This document shows, one piece after another, positions 1 to 12,544 of a stretch of 64,000 nt of DNA (position 1 is its first letter; each line of letters opens with the position of its first letter). A program made the translations under genes and the position numbers. This DNA is from CAYSLU01 sp964431965 (GTDB lineage Bacteria; Verrucomicrobiota; Kiritimatiellia; CAIKKV01; CAYSLU01). The stretch covers positions 1-64,000 of the forward strand of contig CAYSLU010000017.1 of assembly GCA_964431965.1 (NCBI GenBank), written 5' to 3'. The notes under the pieces are model-generated. The model did no database searches, was not told the origin of the DNA, and saw only the letters and a program-made list of their open reading frames with translations.

Positions 1-104
1 ATCACGACCAACATTTCGATCAGGGTGAACGCGCGGCGTTGACGCCGCGCGTGGGCGGCGATCCGGCGGCGAGGGCGCACGAAAATGGCTGTGTTCTGGG
101 GCAT
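1..104 (-). CDS. Type IV pilin / pseudopilin-like protein, N-terminal fragment (cut by window edge)
   Basis: Reading leftward from an ATG at 104, the frame is open to the edge of the window and encodes about 34 residues. A basic leader (RRRIAAHARRQRR) is followed by AFTLIEMLVV, the class III prepilin signal: cleavage by prepilin peptidase would leave an N-methylated hydrophobic start with Glu at mature position 5 (counting the residue after Arg as 1). The leader is long and Arg-rich, as in many PVC-group pilin-like proteins, most of which are pseudopilins or secreted structural proteins rather than true pilus subunits. The pilB and pilC homologues at 9498-12385 could supply the export machine. 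The rest of the gene lies outside the window, so the mature domain cannot be named. A start at an in-frame GTG closer to the signal is also possible. Confidence 0.7.
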   Translation of the reverse strand, partial: MPQNTAIFVRPRRRIAAHARRQRRAFTLIEMLVV

Positions 105-257
105 CCGTCTACGCCGGTTCCACGGCTGGCAGGCTGGTGTTTCTTCCATGACAGTGGGCGCTATACTAGGAGCGTGCCGAACGGGTTATCAATACAAATC
201 GGACCGTTGCAGGGCGCCGTCCAGGGCGGCGATGGGCCCTCCGGATGGCCTGACTTC

Positions 258-815
258 ATGAGGGTGTTCGTGGCCGTGAAGATCAACGATGAGATACGGC
301 GCCGGTTGGGCGAGGTCCAGCAGACGCTCCGGCGTATCGACGCACACGTCGGCTGGGTGCGTCCGGAGAACGTCCACCTGACGTTGGCCTTTCTGGGCGA
401 TATCCCGCGGGACGCGCTGGCGCCCCTGTTCGGCGGCCTCGATGGCCTGGCGCGCGAGCGTCAGCCGTTTGTCGTTGAAGCCCGTGGCGTGGGGGCGTTT
501 GGCGGGCGCCGGCCGAAGGTGATCTGGGTCGGGGTCGGGGACCCGAGCGGCGCGCTATCGGATGTGCAGCGGCGTGTGGCCGCTCTGTGCAGCGAGCTGG
601 GGCTGTGGGTGGAAGAGCGCGAGTTCCGGCCACATCTGACCATCGGCCGCGCGCGATCATCCCGCGGGGGCGCGGCGCTGGCGAAGGCGATGGAGCCGTT
701 TGCGGAGGCAGACTTCGGGCCCGTTGAGATACGGGACGTTCATGTGATGCGCAGCGAACTCCTGGCCGGTGGTCCCCGCCATACGGAGTTGAATCGCTCG
801 CCGCTTGGGGGGTAA
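258..815 (+). CDS. thpR: RNA 2',3'-cyclic phosphodiesterase (ThpR/LigT, 2H family)
   Basis: The 185-residue product has the two His-x-Thr motifs of the 2H phosphoesterase superfamily, H40-L-T42 (in HLTLAFLGD) and H126-L-T128 (in PHLTIGR), at the usual spacing and in a protein of the usual length. Members open 2',3'-cyclic phosphate ends of RNA to 2'-phosphates and act in the cytoplasm; the physiological RNA substrate is generally unknown. The frame is open further upstream, but the conserved domain begins at MRVFVAVKI, so the ATG at 258 is chosen; no strong Shine-Dalgarno sequence precedes it. A TATACT hexamer at 162-167 may be the -10 box of its promoter, with only a poor -35. A hairpin at 926-944 followed by TTTCT may terminate the message. 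Confidence 0.88.
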   Translation: MRVFVAVKINDEIRRRLGEVQQTLRRIDAHVGWVRPENVHLTLAFLGDIPRDALAPLFGGLDGLARERQPFVVEARGVGAFGGRRPKVIWVGVGDPSGALSDVQRRVAALCSELGLWVEEREFRPHLTIGRARSSRGGAALAKAMEPFAEADFGPVEIRDVHVMRSELLAGGPRHTELNRSPLGG

Positions 816-870
816 GACGTTGCGCATGGTGGCATGCGCCCGCCCCGGATAGCATCCCTGGGAAGCCCGC

Positions 871-894
871 GGACGACACGGAGGTCGTCCCTCC
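871..894 (+). repeat. Small hairpin repeat (stem GGACGAC/GTCGTCC, loop acggag, trailing CTCC)
   Basis: This is a 7-bp perfect stem with a 6-nt loop, followed directly by CTCC. A 28-nt stretch including it recurs without change around 49071-49094. Relatives with different but still complementary stems lie at 25396-25417, 25440-25463 and 49130-49153, and more loosely at 926-944, so it belongs to a dispersed family (see findings). It lies between thpR and the convergent DHH gene. Confidence 0.7.
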
Positions 895-925
895 AGATGC
901 GTAGAGCACGGGGCTTGGTCTTCTG

Positions 926-948
926 GGACGGCCTCGTGCCGTCCTTTC
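926..948 (+). terminator. Possible rho-independent terminator / relative of the hairpin repeats
   Basis: A 7-bp perfect stem GGACGGC/GCCGTCC with a 5-nt loop (ctcgt) is followed by TTTCT on the plus strand. It lies about 110 nt after the thpR stop and 10 nt before the stop of the convergent DHH gene. Read on the other strand, the loop is acgag, close to the acggag loop of the repeat at 871-894, so it may be a repeat copy used as a terminator. Confidence 0.45.
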
Positions 949-957
949 TGTAGCGGT

Positions 958-1989
958 CTACAGTGTCACGAGGGGGGCGCCGCGTCGGCCTTCCTGGCGG
1001 ACCTGCTGGAGGAAGCGGCGGACGATGCGACGCTCGGCCCGGAGGCGGGCTTTGAGGTCGGCTTCGGGGAGGACGATCCGGCCGCCGGCCGATCCGTGAT
1101 GGCCGCCGCCGGAACCGGCTCCGGCGACCATCCGGGCGGCGATCTTCCCGGCGTCCGCGTGGGCCGCATGGCTGCGGATGGAGAAGAGCAGCATCCGATC
1201 GTAGAACCCGTAGCACAGCACCCACCGGCTGCCCTTGTTGCGCAGCAGTAGGTCGGCGACCTCGCCGATCATGTCCGGGTGGTGGACGTCGCCGAGGCCG
1301 CTGATCATGGCGGTCCCGTACACGGTGGCGTTCTTGAGCGCGGTGGCGAGCATCTGGAAGTAGACGCGGGGGACGCGTCCCCACTGGATCTCGCGCAGCA
1401 TGCGCTTGTTGGCGGCGGGGTGGAGTGCGGCGAAGGCGTCGATGTCCGGCTGGCTGTACTCGCGCCCCAGGTCCTGGGTATCGGAGTAGATCCCGTAGGA
1501 GAGTGCGGTGGCGAGCGGCACATCCACGGCCACGCCGGCGTCCCGGAGGTACTCGTACAAGATGGTCGAGGTTGCGCCGTAGCGCCGGCGGATGTCGATG
1601 AAGGGCGAGCACCGCGTGGCCTGGCGGAGCGGGTGGTGATCGATGACGATATCCGGCGTGATCTCCCGCGGGAGCGAGTTGTTACCGGTTCCGGGCTGGG
1701 TATCGACCATCGCGACGAGGTCGTAGCGGGAGAAATCGATGCGGTCGAGCGGGCGGAGGTTGATGTCGAGGTAGTCCACCATGGCCCGGTTCTCGGCGCG
1801 GCCGACGATGCCGCCGTGGCAGACGGAGCATTGGACCTGGCCGACGGCGTTGGCCAGGCGCTGAAGTGCGGCGGCGGCGGCGATGGCGTCGGGATCCGGG
1901 AAGTCCTGCATGACGATCAGCAGGGAGGTCTCCCCGCGGAGCATGTCGCCCAGCTTGGCCAGCCGGAGCTGTGTCTTGGTCCGCTTCAT
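958..1989 (-). CDS. DHH-family phosphoesterase (NrnA-like oligoribonuclease / pAp phosphatase)
   Basis: The 343-residue protein has the DHH/DHHA1 architecture. Motif I is D-x-x-D-x-D-A near residues 29-35, followed by an aspartate in VAMVDTQPG near 95, the name-giving DHH triad at 117-119 (VIDHHP), and a C-terminal DHHA1 glycine/histidine motif (GGGHHGSAGG) near 297-306. These residues bind two Mn ions in NrnA-type enzymes, which degrade short RNA oligomers and dephosphorylate 3'-phosphoadenosine 5'-phosphate. Length and domain order fit NrnA, but a relative acting on another phosphodiester, such as a cyclic dinucleotide, cannot be excluded. It is transcribed alone, convergent with thpR. A promoter with an embedded palindrome lies about 50-80 nt upstream. 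Confidence 0.8.
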   Translation of the reverse strand: MKRTKTQLRLAKLGDMLRGETSLLIVMQDFPDPDAIAAAAALQRLANAVGQVQCSVCHGGIVGRAENRAMVDYLDINLRPLDRIDFSRYDLVAMVDTQPGTGNNSLPREITPDIVIDHHPLRQATRCSPFIDIRRRYGATSTILYEYLRDAGVAVDVPLATALSYGIYSDTQDLGREYSQPDIDAFAALHPAANKRMLREIQWGRVPRVYFQMLATALKNATVYGTAMISGLGDVHHPDMIGEVADLLLRNKGSRWVLCYGFYDRMLLFSIRSHAAHADAGKIAARMVAGAGSGGGHHGSAGGRIVLPEADLKARLRAERRIVRRFLQQVRQEGRRGAPLVTL

Positions 1990-2039
1990 GGCGCTTGGTC
2001 GCGTCGAGTCATAGCCGGCAACGGCTCACGCATGCGGAG

Positions 2040-2067
2040 AGAGTAGCATATCGGCGGCGATATGCAA
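2040..2067 (-). promoter_or_regulatory. Putative promoter with operator-like palindrome upstream of the DHH gene
   Basis: On the minus strand TTGCAT and TACTCT are separated by 16 nt, giving a plausible -35/-10 pair. The spacer and part of the -35 form a perfect 8-bp inverted repeat, GCATATCG/CGATATGC (2046-2053 and 2058-2065), with a 4-nt centre. A palindrome exactly between the boxes is typical of a repressor site. On the plus strand it is followed by AAAAAG, so it could also act as a weak hairpin. Confidence 0.4.
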
Positions 2068-2174
2068 AAAGGGCGCGGATGCAGTGGGCAGCGCGAGGGC
2101 GCGTCCCGCCGCATCCTGCCTCGCGACCTGATCGTGCTCGTCGGCGATGGGTCCAGCGGGCGGCGTTGAGGAAG

Positions 2175-2400
2175 CGACACGGCTTGGGCCGAACGGCAGC
2201 GCGGCATCTCGCCCCGGCTGCGGTGTTGCCGCAGGAGGCGCATACAGAAGTATGGCGCCACCTGCGGCGCCTTGCATCCGGGGCAATCTGCCGCACCGCC
2301 GTTCGGACCCCTCGCAGACTCGGGGCGACCCAAGCCGCGTCGCGGTTCGCCCCGTTCCGTCGCGGACTCGGAACGGTGGGGCAGGGGCATGTCCGGCCTT
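2175..2400. repeat. Structured dispersed repeat, copy 1
   Basis: This intergenic element recurs at 32580-32790. The outer arms CCGAACGGCAGCGCGGC (2189-2205) and GCCGCACCGCCGTTCGG (2290-2306) pair with two mismatches. Inside them GCCCCGG pairs with CCGGGGC, TGCGG pairs with CCGCA, and a hairpin of GGCGCATAC against GTATGGCGCC closes on a 4-nt loop. Downstream a separate 8-bp stem CCGTTCCG/CGGAACGG (2352-2376) is conserved in both copies. Open frames crossing it are not conserved as protein between the copies, so it is not a gene. It fills most of the 500-nt gap between the DHH gene and the sugar cluster. Confidence 0.8.
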
Positions 2401-2496
2401 CGACATTCTGCGGTTCCTTGTTCTGCTGGTCGAAAGCCGGATCAGCGCGGCCGTATGGTCGGGGTGTGTCTAGACATCGTCCCCCCCACACCGTGG

Positions 2497-3894
2497 CTAC
2501 ACCTCGACGTACTCGGCTCCGAGCAGGTGGGCGAGAATCTTGAGCTGGGTCCGGGCGTCGCCGAAGCACACGGCGAGGTGGTGGGGGCCGCCGGCCATGG
2601 AATAGGCCGTGAGCCACTCCCGCACGTCGCCGTCCGGCGCGATCTTCGACTGCGGCGTCTCCGCCTGGGGCAGGGGGCCGAACTCCTCGAAGCGCATCCG
2701 GGAGGCCACGATACGCCACCGCCCGCCGGCGACGAGCGTCAGCGCGGCCAGCGTCGCGGGCCCCGGCTCGTAGCAGACGGTGAGCGCGAGCTGCTGGTGC
2801 GTCACGGGCACGATCTCGCCGCGCCGGCGCAGCGTGATCTTCGCATCCGTCCGGGCCATGGCCGTGTTCGCCTCGCCCATGTGCGCGAGCAGCAGGCTGT
2901 TGCCGCCGAAGTCGATCGTGAAGATTTCGCTGAAGCCGGCGGGCCGGGCCATCCGGTTGAACGCCGTCGCGAACGCGGCGGCGATCAGGTCGCCTTCGCC
3001 CCCGAACCCGATGCCCTCCGCCATGAGCCGGCAGGCGGCGACGAAGGGGATCGTCTCCGCGGCCTTGTCCTTGCCGAAGGCGAGGAACTGGTAGCTGTAG
3101 GCGTCGAGCCGGTAGTCGCGGATCAGTCCGCGCAGCGCGGCCTCCGCCCGGGCGGCGGCGGACAGCGCGTCGGCGGACACGTCGCGGGCGACGGCGTACG
3201 TGCGGCGGTACTCGGCGACGAGCCCGGCCACCTCGGTCTTGCGGGCCGACTGGACGCGCTCCTGGTACTCGCTGAGGGCCAGGGACTCGGTCGCGCAGCC
3301 GAGCGTCGCGGCCATGTGCGTCGTGTCGAGGCCGAAGTCGCCCATCCCGGGGAACGGGTAGCCGAGCAGGCCGAGGCGCATGGTGCGGAGCCAGGTCACG
3401 CCGGCCGCGGCGCGCAGCTGCCCGGCCAGATCCGCGGCGGCGCCGGGGTCGTTCAGGTGGCTGGTGGTGTACCAGAACCGGACGCCGGAGCGGACGAGCA
3501 CGTTGCAGAGGTCGAACGTGCCGTGGACGCCGTGGTTGGCGACGAGCTCGGCGGAGCCGAACGACTCGGTGACGGCGAAGAGCTCCTGGGTGTTCCAGAC
3601 CACGATGGGCAGGCGCGTCCTGGCGAGCGCCTGGATGCTGGAGAGGCTGGTGGAATACGTGAGGCAGACGATCAGGAGCGTCTCCGCGCCCTCGGCTTCG
3701 AGGCGGGCGACCTCGCGCTCGATCTGGTCGCGCCGGAAGACCGCGCCGTGGTAGATGACGTCCGCGTGCGGCTTGAGAGCGGGAATGACGGCGCTCCGGA
3801 CCCACTGGTCGCGGCTCTTCCGGATCTTGGGCCACACCTCGTAGAACTCGAGCGTCAATCCGAGCAGACCGACCTTTACCTTGCGGGGATTCAT
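2497..3894 (-). CDS. L-fucose / L-arabinose isomerase-like protein
   Basis: The 465-residue protein has the layout of the FucI/AraA-like ketol-isomerase family: an N-terminal Rossmann-like half (KVGLLGLTLEFYEVWP, then LLIVCLTYSTS and LPIVVWNTQE) and a C-terminal half with an acidic metal-site segment (EGDLIAAAFATAF, then FTIDFGGNSLLLAHMGEANTAM). These enzymes interconvert aldoses and ketoses with Mn; the exact sugar cannot be read from sequence. The ATG at 3894 is preceded by AAAGGA at good spacing, and upstream in-frame sequence belongs to the neighbouring gene in another frame. It is the last gene of a minus-strand run with an oxidoreductase, an amidohydrolase and a GH2 enzyme, which points to catabolism of a plant or algal sugar. 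A paralogue is at 14122-15555. Confidence 0.75.
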   Translation of the reverse strand: MNPRKVKVGLLGLTLEFYEVWPKIRKSRDQWVRSAVIPALKPHADVIYHGAVFRRDQIEREVARLEAEGAETLLIVCLTYSTSLSSIQALARTRLPIVVWNTQELFAVTESFGSAELVANHGVHGTFDLCNVLVRSGVRFWYTTSHLNDPGAAADLAGQLRAAAGVTWLRTMRLGLLGYPFPGMGDFGLDTTHMAATLGCATESLALSEYQERVQSARKTEVAGLVAEYRRTYAVARDVSADALSAAARAEAALRGLIRDYRLDAYSYQFLAFGKDKAAETIPFVAACRLMAEGIGFGGEGDLIAAAFATAFNRMARPAGFSEIFTIDFGGNSLLLAHMGEANTAMARTDAKITLRRRGEIVPVTHQQLALTVCYEPGPATLAALTLVAGGRWRIVASRMRFEEFGPLPQAETPQSKIAPDGDVREWLTAYSMAGGPHHLAVCFGDARTQLKILAHLLGAEYVEV

Positions 3895-3926
3895 GGGCAC
3901 GTCCTTTCGCCGCCACCTGCGCTCGC

Positions 3927-5066
3927 CTACACCCGTTCCGTCGTCCCGTTCCGCTGCGACGCCAGCGCGGCCGTGAAGAGCCGGTGGCTCAGCGCCGCCT
4001 CCTCCGGGGTCGCGCACGTCGTGAACCGCAACGCCTGGCCGCCGGCCATCTCGTTCAGGAACGCGGCCCACATCTGCTGGATGCCGTCCGAGAACCCGAA
4101 CTCGAATATGCCGCCCGTGACGGACTTGAAGGCCGTCTCCTGGCCGGTGTCGATCTGCTCCCAGATCTGCTCGCCGCCCGAGTAGCGCAGGATCTCCAGC
4201 CGCTTGGGGTTCTTGGTGGTGAACCGGGCGCAGCCGGCGGTGCCCTTGACCTCGAAGGTCCAGGTGTTCTTCTCGCCGGGCGCGATGCGCTGGGTCTTGA
4301 GCAGCAGGGGGAACGTCGCGCCGTCCGCCCGGTCCTCCGCCTCGCAGAGGAGCGTCGCGTTGTCCCACGTGTCGCAGGCGGCCGTACCGCCCTTGCCGTC
4401 GGGGCGCCGGGCGACGATCTTGCTGAGCACGGCCCGCACGTTCCGGGGCGTCCAGCCGGCGCGGAAGGGGACGTGGCAGACGTGCATGCCGAGGTCGCCC
4501 ATGACGCCGTACTCGCCGTTGAACTTCACCTGGCGCTTCCAGTTGATCGGCTTCGTCGCGTCGAGGTCGCTCGAGTGCAGGAACTGGGCGGTGACCTCGA
4601 GGATGCGGCCGAAGGCGCGCGCCTCGATCATGGCGCCGATGCGCTGCATGGCGGGGTGGAAGGGGTACTCGCTGCAGCAGCGAACGAAGACGGAGGGGTG
4701 GCGGCGGATGCAGTCCAGGATGGCCTCGCACGCGGGGCGGTCGATGCCGAACGGCTTCTCGCCCATGAGCGCCTTGCCGGCCTCGATGACAGCGCAGTAG
4801 ATCTCACGGTGCAGGTTGTGCGGGACGGCGACGTAGACGGCGTCGACCGCCGGGTTGGCCAGCAGCTCGCGGTAGTCCGCGGTGGACTGCGTGACCGACG
4901 CGAAATTCTTCGTGTACCACTCGAGAATGGCGGGGTTCGCGTCGCACACGGACACGATCTCCGGCCGGACGGCCATGTCGGGCATGTGGCACCAGCGGGC
5001 GGCAGCGCTGGCGAACTCGCGGCCCATGAGTCCGCACCCGATGATCCCGAAGCGAACGGTCTTCAT
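3927..5066 (-). CDS. Gfo/Idh/MocA-family oxidoreductase
   Basis: The 379-residue product starts with a Rossmann dinucleotide fold (FGIIGCGLMG, residues 6-15), followed by the family's EKP motif in GEKPFGI near residue 110, and then the alpha/beta substrate domain typical of these NAD(P)-dependent sugar dehydrogenases. Members oxidise or reduce sugars, inositols or their derivatives. The start overlaps the stop of the upstream amidohydrolase gene by 4 nt, so the two are translationally coupled. About 32 nt separate it from the isomerase-like gene downstream. Its partners suggest a step in the breakdown of a deoxy- or oxidised sugar, but the substrate is not determined. Confidence 0.85.
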   Translation of the reverse strand: MKTVRFGIIGCGLMGREFASAAARWCHMPDMAVRPEIVSVCDANPAILEWYTKNFASVTQSTADYRELLANPAVDAVYVAVPHNLHREIYCAVIEAGKALMGEKPFGIDRPACEAILDCIRRHPSVFVRCCSEYPFHPAMQRIGAMIEARAFGRILEVTAQFLHSSDLDATKPINWKRQVKFNGEYGVMGDLGMHVCHVPFRAGWTPRNVRAVLSKIVARRPDGKGGTAACDTWDNATLLCEAEDRADGATFPLLLKTQRIAPGEKNTWTFEVKGTAGCARFTTKNPKRLEILRYSGGEQIWEQIDTGQETAFKSVTGGIFEFGFSDGIQQMWAAFLNEMAGGQALRFTTCATPEEAALSHRLFTAALASQRNGTTERV

Positions 5067-6118
5067 GCGTGTCCTTTCCGCGCGGCCTCGATGACGCGCA
5101 TGGCGTTGCCGTGGAAGACGTCCTCGATGTCGCCGCGGCTGAGGCCGGCCCGCCCGGCGGCCCGGCGAAACGCCTTGAGCTGCTCGTAGACGAAGAAGGT
5201 GAGCTGATCGGCCTCCGGCCCGTCGGCCTCGGCCATGTTCCGGTCGCCGCTGACGTCGCCGTAGAGGCCGCGCGGCACGACGTTCACGTAGTGGTCGTCC
5301 TTCGTGATGCGGCGCATGCGCATGCGGGCGATGGGCAGGTCGGTGCCGAACAGGATGCGCTTCGGGCCCACGGCGCGGATGAGCTGCTCGAACACCCAGT
5401 CGTTCGTGTTGGCGCTGAAGTCGAAGAGCATGCGCCGGGTGGCCGCGAGCGTCTCGAAGGCGGAGCCCACGTCATGGTTGCAGTAGGCCCGGCCGACGTG
5501 GGCGATGATGACCTGGAGGGTGGGGTAGCGCTGCTCGATCTCGAGCATCTGGGCCAGGTTGACCGGGTCCTTCAGCCGGGCGTCGCGCGGGATGTGGAGC
5601 ATGATGACCCACCCGTTGCGGTTATGCACCTCGAGCTGGTGCGGGGGGAAGAAGTCGAGGATGCGGATTTCGCGGGCCGGGATGTAGCCCGGCACCATGC
5701 TGAGGTAGCTCTTGGCTCCGATGAACCCGCCGGCGCGGACGCGCCGCTCGAGCTCCTCCGCGCTCCAGGAGGGATCGCTGAACACGAGGGCGGGCAGGTG
5801 ATGCCGGGCCGCGCACTGGGACACGTAGTCGTTCACGACCTCCGTGTTCCCGCGGGGCAGATTGGCGAAGATCACCGGCGTAACCTCGCGCCCGGGCAGC
5901 ATCAGCCGGTAAGTCTCGAGCAGGTCCTCGATCGGGCAGTCCTTCGCCACGCGGCTGGGCCAGCTGACGAGCCGGGCGTCGCGCTCGACCGCGGCGGGGT
6001 AGTCGGATGCGCGCCACACGTGCGTGTGAACGTCTACGATCCGCTTGGGCAGAAATCCGTCCAGTTCGTCGGCGTAGCAGCGCCGGTCTGCGTCCGTGGT
6101 TGCGAAGAGTGTATTCAT
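5063..6118 (-). CDS. Amidohydrolase-family (amidohydro-related) hydrolase
   Basis: The 351-residue TIM-barrel protein has the metal-binding H-x-H of the amidohydrolase superfamily at H31-T-H33 (VDVHTHVW), a later histidine in IIAHVGRAYCN, and a barrel-end Asp in FGTDLP. This pattern fits the group of 2-pyrone-dicarboxylate lactonase and L-fuconolactone hydrolase-like enzymes, which open sugar lactones or decarboxylate acids. A lactonase would fit its place beside a sugar dehydrogenase (which makes a lactone) and an isomerase. The ATG at 6118 begins the only reading frame with the N-terminal motif. The stop overlaps the oxidoreductase start. Confidence 0.75.
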   Translation of the reverse strand: MNTLFATTDADRRCYADELDGFLPKRIVDVHTHVWRASDYPAAVERDARLVSWPSRVAKDCPIEDLLETYRLMLPGREVTPVIFANLPRGNTEVVNDYVSQCAARHHLPALVFSDPSWSAEELERRVRAGGFIGAKSYLSMVPGYIPAREIRILDFFPPHQLEVHNRNGWVIMLHIPRDARLKDPVNLAQMLEIEQRYPTLQVIIAHVGRAYCNHDVGSAFETLAATRRMLFDFSANTNDWVFEQLIRAVGPKRILFGTDLPIARMRMRRITKDDHYVNVVPRGLYGDVSGDRNMAEADGPEADQLTFFVYEQLKAFRRAAGRAGLSRGDIEDVFHGNAMRVIEAARKGHA

Positions 6119-6179
6119 GGCGGTGTGGCCGGAAACGATAGCACAGCCCCGGCCGACGGGAACAGCGAAACGGAATCAG

Positions 6180-6210
6180 CGGACGCGTACGGAGGTCGTG
6201 CCCCCAGTGC
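6180..6210. repeat. Decayed copy of the small hairpin repeat
   Basis: The loop and right arm (acggag followed by GTCGTG and a C-run) resemble the intact copies at 871-894 and 49071-49094, but the left arm no longer pairs. It lies in the 125-nt gap between the amidohydrolase and beta-galactosidase genes, so it may mark an old insertion inside the cluster. Confidence 0.4.
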
Positions 6211-6243
6211 CGCCGATTCATCTTCCGCAGCGTCCCCCCATCC

Positions 6244-10667
<4,424 letters not shown>

Positions 10668-10669
10668 GG

Positions 10670-12385
10670 CTATTCTCCGCCTGTGACTTCGAGGGCCGCT
10701 TCGATGGAGGTGATGCCATCGCGAACCCGCTGCAGTCCAGTCATTTTCAGCGACAGCATACCCCGCTTCATGGCCAGGCTGCGAATCTCGTTGGGCGTGC
10801 AGCCCTTGAGAATCGCAGCCCGGATCTCCTCGTCGACCGGGAGCACCTCCATGATCGCGCCGCGCCCCTTGAATCCGGTGTTGTTGCACTTGGGGCAGCC
10901 GACGGGAGCGTAGATCGGACCCGCGTCGAAGAATCCCTCGGCAATGTTGTTGGTCTCCAGCAGCCCGTCGGGGACTTTGGTCTCCTTCTTGCAGAAGGGG
11001 CACAGCTTGCGGTAGAGGCGCTGCGCCTGGGCGAGGACGAGCGAGGACGCCACCAGAAAGCGCTCGACGCCGGAGTCGGTGAGCCGGGCGACGGCGCCGG
11101 CGGCGTCGTTCGTGTGGAGCGTGCTCAGCACGAGGTGTCCGGTGAGCGCGGCGCGAACGGCGATGTCCGCGGTCTCGCGGTCGCGGATCTCTCCCACGAG
11201 CACCACATCGGGATCCTGGCGCAGGATGGAGCGCAGGGCCGAGGCGAAGCTCATGCCGACGTCCGCGTTGATGGCCACCTGGTTGATGCCTTCGACCTGG
11301 TACTCGACCGGGTCCTCGCATGTGACGATGTTGACGTCGGGCTTGTTCAGCTCCTGCAGGCAGGAGTACAGCGTCGTGGTCTTGCCGCTGCCGGTGGGGC
11401 CGGTGACGAGAATGATCCCGTGGGGCTGCGAGATCGCGTAGGACAGGGCCTTGAACGCGTGCTCCTCGAGCCCGAGGGCGCCGAGGTTCGCGAAGAGGGC
11501 GCTCTTGTCCAGGGTTCGCATCACGATCTTCTCGCCGTGCACGGTGGGCAGGCAGCTGACGCGGATGTCGATCTCCTTGCCGATGGCGCGGATGCGGAAG
11601 CGCCCGTCCTGGGGGACGCGCCGCTCGGCGATGTCGAGGTTCGACATGATCTTGATTCGCGAGATGATGGCGGGCTGGAGATTCTTCGGGGGGCTCGGGC
11701 TCTCGATCAGGTTGCCGTCCACGCGATAGCGCAGCCGCAGGCGCTTTTCCATCGGCTCGAGGTGGATGTCGCTCGCGCGCTTGCGGATCGCCTCGAGCAG
11801 GATCATGTTCACCATCCGGATCACCGGCGCGCCCTCGGCGCTCTCGAGCATCTCGTCGAGGCTCGGCTCGTCCGTCTCCTCGCGCCCCACCTCCACGTCG
11901 CCGTCGGTATCCTTGAGCAGGTGCTCCATGTCGAGCCCCTCGGATGCCTCGACAAACAGGCGGGCGAGCGCCTCCTCGATCTCCTTCTCGTTTGCCACGA
12001 GCGGCGTGATCTCCATGCCCGTAAAGGTTCGCAGCTCGTCGAGCGCGATGATGTCGAACGGGTCGCCGAGCGCAACCGTCAGCGTCTTGGCCGTGCGGGC
12101 GATGGGGATGGCGAGGTGCCGGGTGAGCACTTCGCGGGGGATCATCTCGAGGATCTGGCTGTCCGGCGTGAACCGGATCAGCGTGATGGGCGGCATGTTG
12201 AGGTACTCGGCCAGCGCCAGCGTCATCTCGGGCCGGGGCACCAGCAGCTTGTCGACCAGGTACTTCTCCAGCCCCACGTTCCCCGCGGCCGCTTCCGCCT
12301 TGGCTTCCTCCAGCGCCTCGGGCTTCAGGACGCCCTTCCGGATCAGGATGTCCGCGATTTTTCCGCTGTATCCGAACGATGCCAT
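10670..12385 (-). CDS. pilB: Type IV pilus / type II secretion assembly ATPase (PilB/GspE)
   Basis: The 571-residue protein has an N-terminal MshEN-like domain (about residues 1-150), then the secretion ATPase core: Walker A GPTGSGKTTT near 328-337, Asp box and Walker B DPDVVLVGEIRD, and His box LSTLHTNDA. A tetracysteine zinc site, CPFC near 460 and CPKC near 498, is typical of extension ATPases and absent from retraction ATPases (PilT). It powers pilin polymerisation at the cytoplasmic face. The ATG at 12385 has a strong GGAGGA upstream. No pilT, pilM-Q or prepilin peptidase is present in the window, so the full system must be encoded elsewhere. Confidence 0.92.
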   Translation of the reverse strand: MASFGYSGKIADILIRKGVLKPEALEEAKAEAAAGNVGLEKYLVDKLLVPRPEMTLALAEYLNMPPITLIRFTPDSQILEMIPREVLTRHLAIPIARTAKTLTVALGDPFDIIALDELRTFTGMEITPLVANEKEIEEALARLFVEASEGLDMEHLLKDTDGDVEVGREETDEPSLDEMLESAEGAPVIRMVNMILLEAIRKRASDIHLEPMEKRLRLRYRVDGNLIESPSPPKNLQPAIISRIKIMSNLDIAERRVPQDGRFRIRAIGKEIDIRVSCLPTVHGEKIVMRTLDKSALFANLGALGLEEHAFKALSYAISQPHGIILVTGPTGSGKTTTLYSCLQELNKPDVNIVTCEDPVEYQVEGINQVAINADVGMSFASALRSILRQDPDVVLVGEIRDRETADIAVRAALTGHLVLSTLHTNDAAGAVARLTDSGVERFLVASSLVLAQAQRLYRKLCPFCKKETKVPDGLLETNNIAEGFFDAGPIYAPVGCPKCNNTGFKGRGAIMEVLPVDEEIRAAILKGCTPNEIRSLAMKRGMLSLKMTGLQRVRDGITSIEAALEVTGGE

Positions 12386-12478
12386 GCCGCTCCTCCGGGC
12401 CCGGCTCCGACGAGCCGTGAATGGCGAATATTCAAGCAGGAAGCATGCCGAAACCGCAAAGAAAACCATCTTCCCGCT

Positions 12479-12507
12479 TTGAGAACGTGCGCCGACTATA
12501 GCATACT
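12479..12507 (+). promoter_or_regulatory. Putative sigma-70-type promoter for the MEMO1-AMMECR1 gene
   Basis: TTGAGA and CATACT are separated by exactly 17 nt; the predicted start point is near 12514, about 30 nt before the ATG at 12545. The region also separates this gene from divergent pilB, for which a TATAGT hexamer is present on the other strand without a good -35. Confidence 0.45.
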
Positions 12508-12544
12508 CGTGCGCGGCGGGCGATTGTGAACGTGGGATTGACGC

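Noticed and set aside
2009..2406. Open frames across the first structured repeat, partly similar in translation to those at 32577-32930
   Set aside because: The similarity follows from the DNA repeat; frames shift and stop at different places, and the changes favour stem pairing rather than codons.
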